Source of the DNA: a bacterium
GTDB taxonomy: Bacteria; UBP18; UBA7526
Reading direction: 5' to 3'
DNA length: 7,732 nt
NCBI GenBank assembly: GCA_030619985.1
Contig: JAUXAI010000055.1
Span: 1-7,732 of the forward strand
Shown here: positions 5,617 through 7,732 of the stretch, in pieces
How the letters are laid out: the number at the start of each line of letters is the position of its first letter
Numbering within the stretch: position 1 is the first letter of the stretch
Notes under the pieces: generated by a model
Told to the model about the DNA's origin: nothing
Databases searched by the model: none
Seen by the model: the letters and a program-made list of their open reading frames with translations, nothing else
Translations under genes and position numbers: made by a program

Positions 5617-6687
5617 ATGCATATCCATGGTGGGAATGTAAAAGAGATTGCTAGAAGGTATGGATTAAGGGGAGAGAAGATAATAGATTTCAGTGCCAAT
5701 ATCAATCCTTTGGGTTCTTCTCCAAGAGTAATCAGAACCCTAAAGAAAAATTTAGATAGAATTGCTCGTTATCCCGATCCAGAGGCAATGAATTTGAGAG
5801 AAGAACTCTCTAAATATCTAAAGGTCAATCCAGAGAATATAATTGCCGGGAATGGGGCAGTAGAACTTATCTATCTAATCTGCCGCACTCTCAGGCCCAA
5901 GAAAGCCTTAATTGTTATCCCTACCTTTAGTGAGTATGAATTTGCCCTAAAGAGCGTGGGATGTAAGATATCTTTTTTTACCTTAAGACCAGCTAATAAT
6001 TTTAGGCTGAATGTAAAAAGATTAATAGAGCGTTTAAAGAAAATAGACTTATTATTTTTATGTAATCCCAATAATCCTACGGGACAACTTATGAGTAAAG
6101 CCGATATGTTAAAGATAGTCGATGCTGCCCGAAAGAGAGGAGTATTTGTTGTTATAGACGAGGTATTCATGGATTTTGTTGAGGAGGATTGGAAAGAGAC
6201 CTTGATCTATGAGGCAACAAGAAGAGACAATCTTTTTATCATAAGGTCCTTGACCAAGTTCTTTGCTCTTCCTGGGATACGCATCGGCTATGGAATAGGG
6301 AATAAAGAACTTTTGAAAAGAACGAAGATTCATAAGGAATACTGGAGCGTCAACGCCCTAGCCCAAGTAGCAGGAATAGCAGCTTTGAGAGACAGGGAAT
6401 ACATCAAAAAAACAAAGGGACTTATCTCGGAAGAAAGGGAGTTTCTCTACCATAGATTATCTAAAATTAATGGTCTAAAGCCCTATCCCTCAGTCACCAA
6501 CTTCGTCCTTTGTCGACTAACTAATAAAATGGATTCCAAAAGACTTCAGGAAAAATTAATCCAAAAAAATATCCTCATTCGAGACTGCGCATCCTTTCAC
6601 CCCTTAAATAATAGATATATTCGCATCGCAGTAAGAACCCGCAAGGAAAACCTACATTTAATTAATTCTCTTTCAACCATTATTTAA
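5617..6687 (+). CDS. cobD: L-threonine-O-3-phosphate decarboxylase CobD
   Basis: PLP-dependent cytoplasmic enzyme that converts L-threonine phosphate to (R)-1-amino-2-propanol phosphate, the linker used by CbiB. The 356 residues fit the usual length of about 360. The N-terminus has HGGN (4-7) and DFSANINPLG (24-33), which distinguish CobD from its paralogue histidinol-phosphate aminotransferase. Further aminotransferase fold I motifs are RYPDPEA (51-57), GNGAVELIY (78-86), CNPNNPTG (149-156), DEVFMDF (181-187) and SLTKFFALPGIRIGYG (211-226), with Lys214 as the predicted PLP Schiff-base residue. The C-terminal domain has IRDCASF (321-327) and YIRIAVRT (334-341). The start is fixed by AGAGGT. 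The 209-nt gap before it holds only repeats, so cobD probably shares the upstream transcript. A terminator follows directly. Confidence 0.94.
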   Translation: MHIHGGNVKEIARRYGLRGEKIIDFSANINPLGSSPRVIRTLKKNLDRIARYPDPEAMNLREELSKYLKVNPENIIAGNGAVELIYLICRTLRPKKALIVIPTFSEYEFALKSVGCKISFFTLRPANNFRLNVKRLIERLKKIDLLFLCNPNNPTGQLMSKADMLKIVDAARKRGVFVVIDEVFMDFVEEDWKETLIYEATRRDNLFIIRSLTKFFALPGIRIGYGIGNKELLKRTKIHKEYWSVNALAQVAGIAALRDREYIKKTKGLISEEREFLYHRLSKINGLKPYPSVTNFVLCRLTNKMDSKRLQEKLIQKNILIRDCASFHPLNNRYIRIAVRTRKENLHLINSLSTII

Positions 6688-6702
6688 TCAACATAAAAGA
6701 AG

Positions 6703-6737
6703 GCCTCCTGTCGATTAGAGGAGGCTTTTGTCTTTTT
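6703..6737 (+). terminator. Intrinsic terminator after cobD
   Basis: GCCTCCT (6703-6709) pairs exactly with AGGAGGC (6719-6725) around a 9-nt loop, and the stem can be lengthened by a G-U and two A-U pairs (6700-6702 with 6726-6728). A T-rich tract, TTTTGTCTTTTT (6726-6737), follows. It starts 15 nt after the cobD stop and closes the corrinoid operon. Confidence 0.88.
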
Positions 6738-6756
6738 ACCTAAAGTATGATAAAAT
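6728..6756 (+). promoter_or_regulatory. Possible sigma-70 type promoter of the downstream barrel gene
   Basis: TTGTCT (6728-6733) and TAAAAT (6751-6756) are separated by 17 nt, an ideal spacing, and the -35 box overlaps the terminator T tract. Transcription would begin about at the ATG at 6765, giving a nearly leaderless message, which fits the absence of a Shine-Dalgarno. The match is modest and the AT-rich context makes chance likely. Confidence 0.35.
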
Positions 6757-6764
6757 TTAGCAAT

Positions 6765-7732
6765 ATGAAGAATATCGCTATTCTCCCAGTAATTCTTGGT
6801 TTAATTGTTGTTCTTTCTGGTAAGGCCTGGGCAGAAGAAAAGAAAAAACCTACAGTGAGTGGGAGCTTTGAGAGAGGATATAGGTTCACCGATCTGGATG
6901 AGGATGTCGATCTCTTAGGTCGGGAGAATGAGGACTTAGTCTATCGGTATGATAAGGGCTATCTAAAGATTATCCAGCCATTCAAATGGGGTGAGGCCTC
7001 TTTCAAATATAAGTACTTCATAAGGGATTATAGCGGCCCCAATAGAAACAAGAATAGCCACGCCCATTACTTCATCCCCGGCTTGAAGTATAGATTAACC
7101 GATATCTGTACTTTAAAATTAAAGTTAGAGATAAAAGATAAGAACTATACCCATGGCGGTATAGACGATAACCTCACCCTTTCTCCTTCCGTAGAACTGG
7201 GAATAAAACCCAGGCTAAAGGAAAGTTATAATCTGAAGTATAGTTACAAGCACCAGGACTTTCCCAATAATTCCATTAAGGATAATCAGTTACACATCCT
7301 CGCTTTCTCCGCCAGGAAGGGATTCATCGATTGCCTTACCCTGAAGGGAAGGGCGCGGGCATTATATAAGGATTATGACCATACCGCTCCCCAGAGGAAG
7401 GACTTCTGGAAGGAGTCTCTCACCGCAGGTTTTAAATTTCACAGGAGGAAAACCTTTTTGCCCGTTGTTGACCTCTCCTTCACCAGGGGCCATAGAGCCA
7501 CCTCTTTAGATGAGGATATCCCCTTTCGGGCGACAGAGGAGGAAGGAGATGCCTATCGGTTCCACAAGGGATATATAAAGTATACCCAGCCCATTGGCAA
7601 AAAATATGAACCCTTCTTCAAATACGAGTTCGCTGATAAAGATTACTACTATTCTGTTGATCGAAATAAGGATTCTATCGCTCAGTACTATACCCCAGGG
7701 CTCAAGGTCAAAGTGACAAAGAAGATTACTAT
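6765..7732 (+). CDS. Secreted outer-membrane beta-barrel protein with internal duplication (3' end missing)
   Basis: The frame stays open to the window edge, giving 322 codons. It starts with a classical signal peptide, MKNIAILPVILGLIVVLSGK then AWA, with cleavage likely after Ala23. The mature part alternates polar and aromatic or hydrophobic residues (for example LKYSYKHQDF, FKYEFADKDYYY), as in barrel strands of outer-membrane proteins. No TonB box, plug or known enzyme motif is seen, and I do not recognise the family. Residues 34-115 and 238-320 align as two copies of one module: both have DLDED- or SLDED-type turns, then Y-R-x-x-K-G-Y-x-K, Q-P, F-K-Y, R-N-K and P-G-L-K at matching spacing. 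An in-frame ATG at 6747 would add six residues; neither start has a clear Shine-Dalgarno. It begins after the terminator, so it is probably a separate unit, and its link to corrinoids is unknown. Confidence 0.8.
   Translation, partial: MKNIAILPVILGLIVVLSGKAWAEEKKKPTVSGSFERGYRFTDLDEDVDLLGRENEDLVYRYDKGYLKIIQPFKWGEASFKYKYFIRDYSGPNRNKNSHAHYFIPGLKYRLTDICTLKLKLEIKDKNYTHGGIDDNLTLSPSVELGIKPRLKESYNLKYSYKHQDFPNNSIKDNQLHILAFSARKGFIDCLTLKGRARALYKDYDHTAPQRKDFWKESLTAGFKFHRRKTFLPVVDLSFTRGHRATSLDEDIPFRATEEEGDAYRFHKGYIKYTQPIGKKYEPFFKYEFADKDYYYSVDRNKDSIAQYYTPGLKVKVTKKIT

Noticed and set aside
5617-6687. Histidinol-phosphate aminotransferase (HisC)
   Set aside because: The same fold, but the N-terminal HGGN and DFSANINPLG motifs and the cbiB-pduX context point to CobD.

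Overview
The window reads as one plus-strand corrinoid (vitamin B12) locus from a Gram-negative bacterium, followed by the start of a second transcription unit. Two outer-membrane beta-barrel proteins plus an ExbB/ExbD/TonB energiser show a double-membrane cell. Moderate-to-low GC, Lys/Glu-rich proteins, tight gene overlaps and many small degenerate repeats suggest an uncultured lineage such as Omnitrophota or a neighbouring candidate phylum. That taxonomic guess is an inference of low confidence.

Layout. 1-1771: 3' part of a TonB-dependent receptor of BtuB type; its signal peptide lies before the window and its TonB box sits at the very edge. 1772-1831: a 24-nt duplicated unit built on CGCGAAT, then a strong Shine-Dalgarno. 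1832-3474: exbB, exbD and tonB, with overlapping ends. 3483-5407: cbiB and pduX, also overlapping. 5408-5616: a non-coding gap filled by an A/C-rich then G/T-rich inverted-repeat element and a heptamer repeat. 5617-6687: cobD, closed by an intrinsic terminator at 6703-6737. 6765 to the window end: the first 322 codons of a secreted beta-barrel protein with an internal duplication.

How the genes fit together. The receptor, powered by its own ExbB-ExbD-TonB complex, would bring a corrinoid into the periplasm. The next three genes make and attach the aminopropanol linker of cobalamin: PduX phosphorylates L-threonine, CobD decarboxylates L-threonine phosphate to (R)-1-amino-2-propanol phosphate, and CbiB joins that product to adenosylcobyric acid in the inner membrane. 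The window therefore couples uptake to a complete side-chain arm, which fits salvage, remodelling or the late part of de novo synthesis. No corrin-ring genes, nucleotide-loop genes (cobU, cobS, cobT) or B12 ABC transporter are visible here. A cobalamin riboswitch, if present, would lie upstream of the window.

The most unusual signal is small-repeat invasion. Four different repeat families occur at five places in under 4 kb, and two of them lie inside the coding sequences of cbiB and pduX while keeping the frame open.
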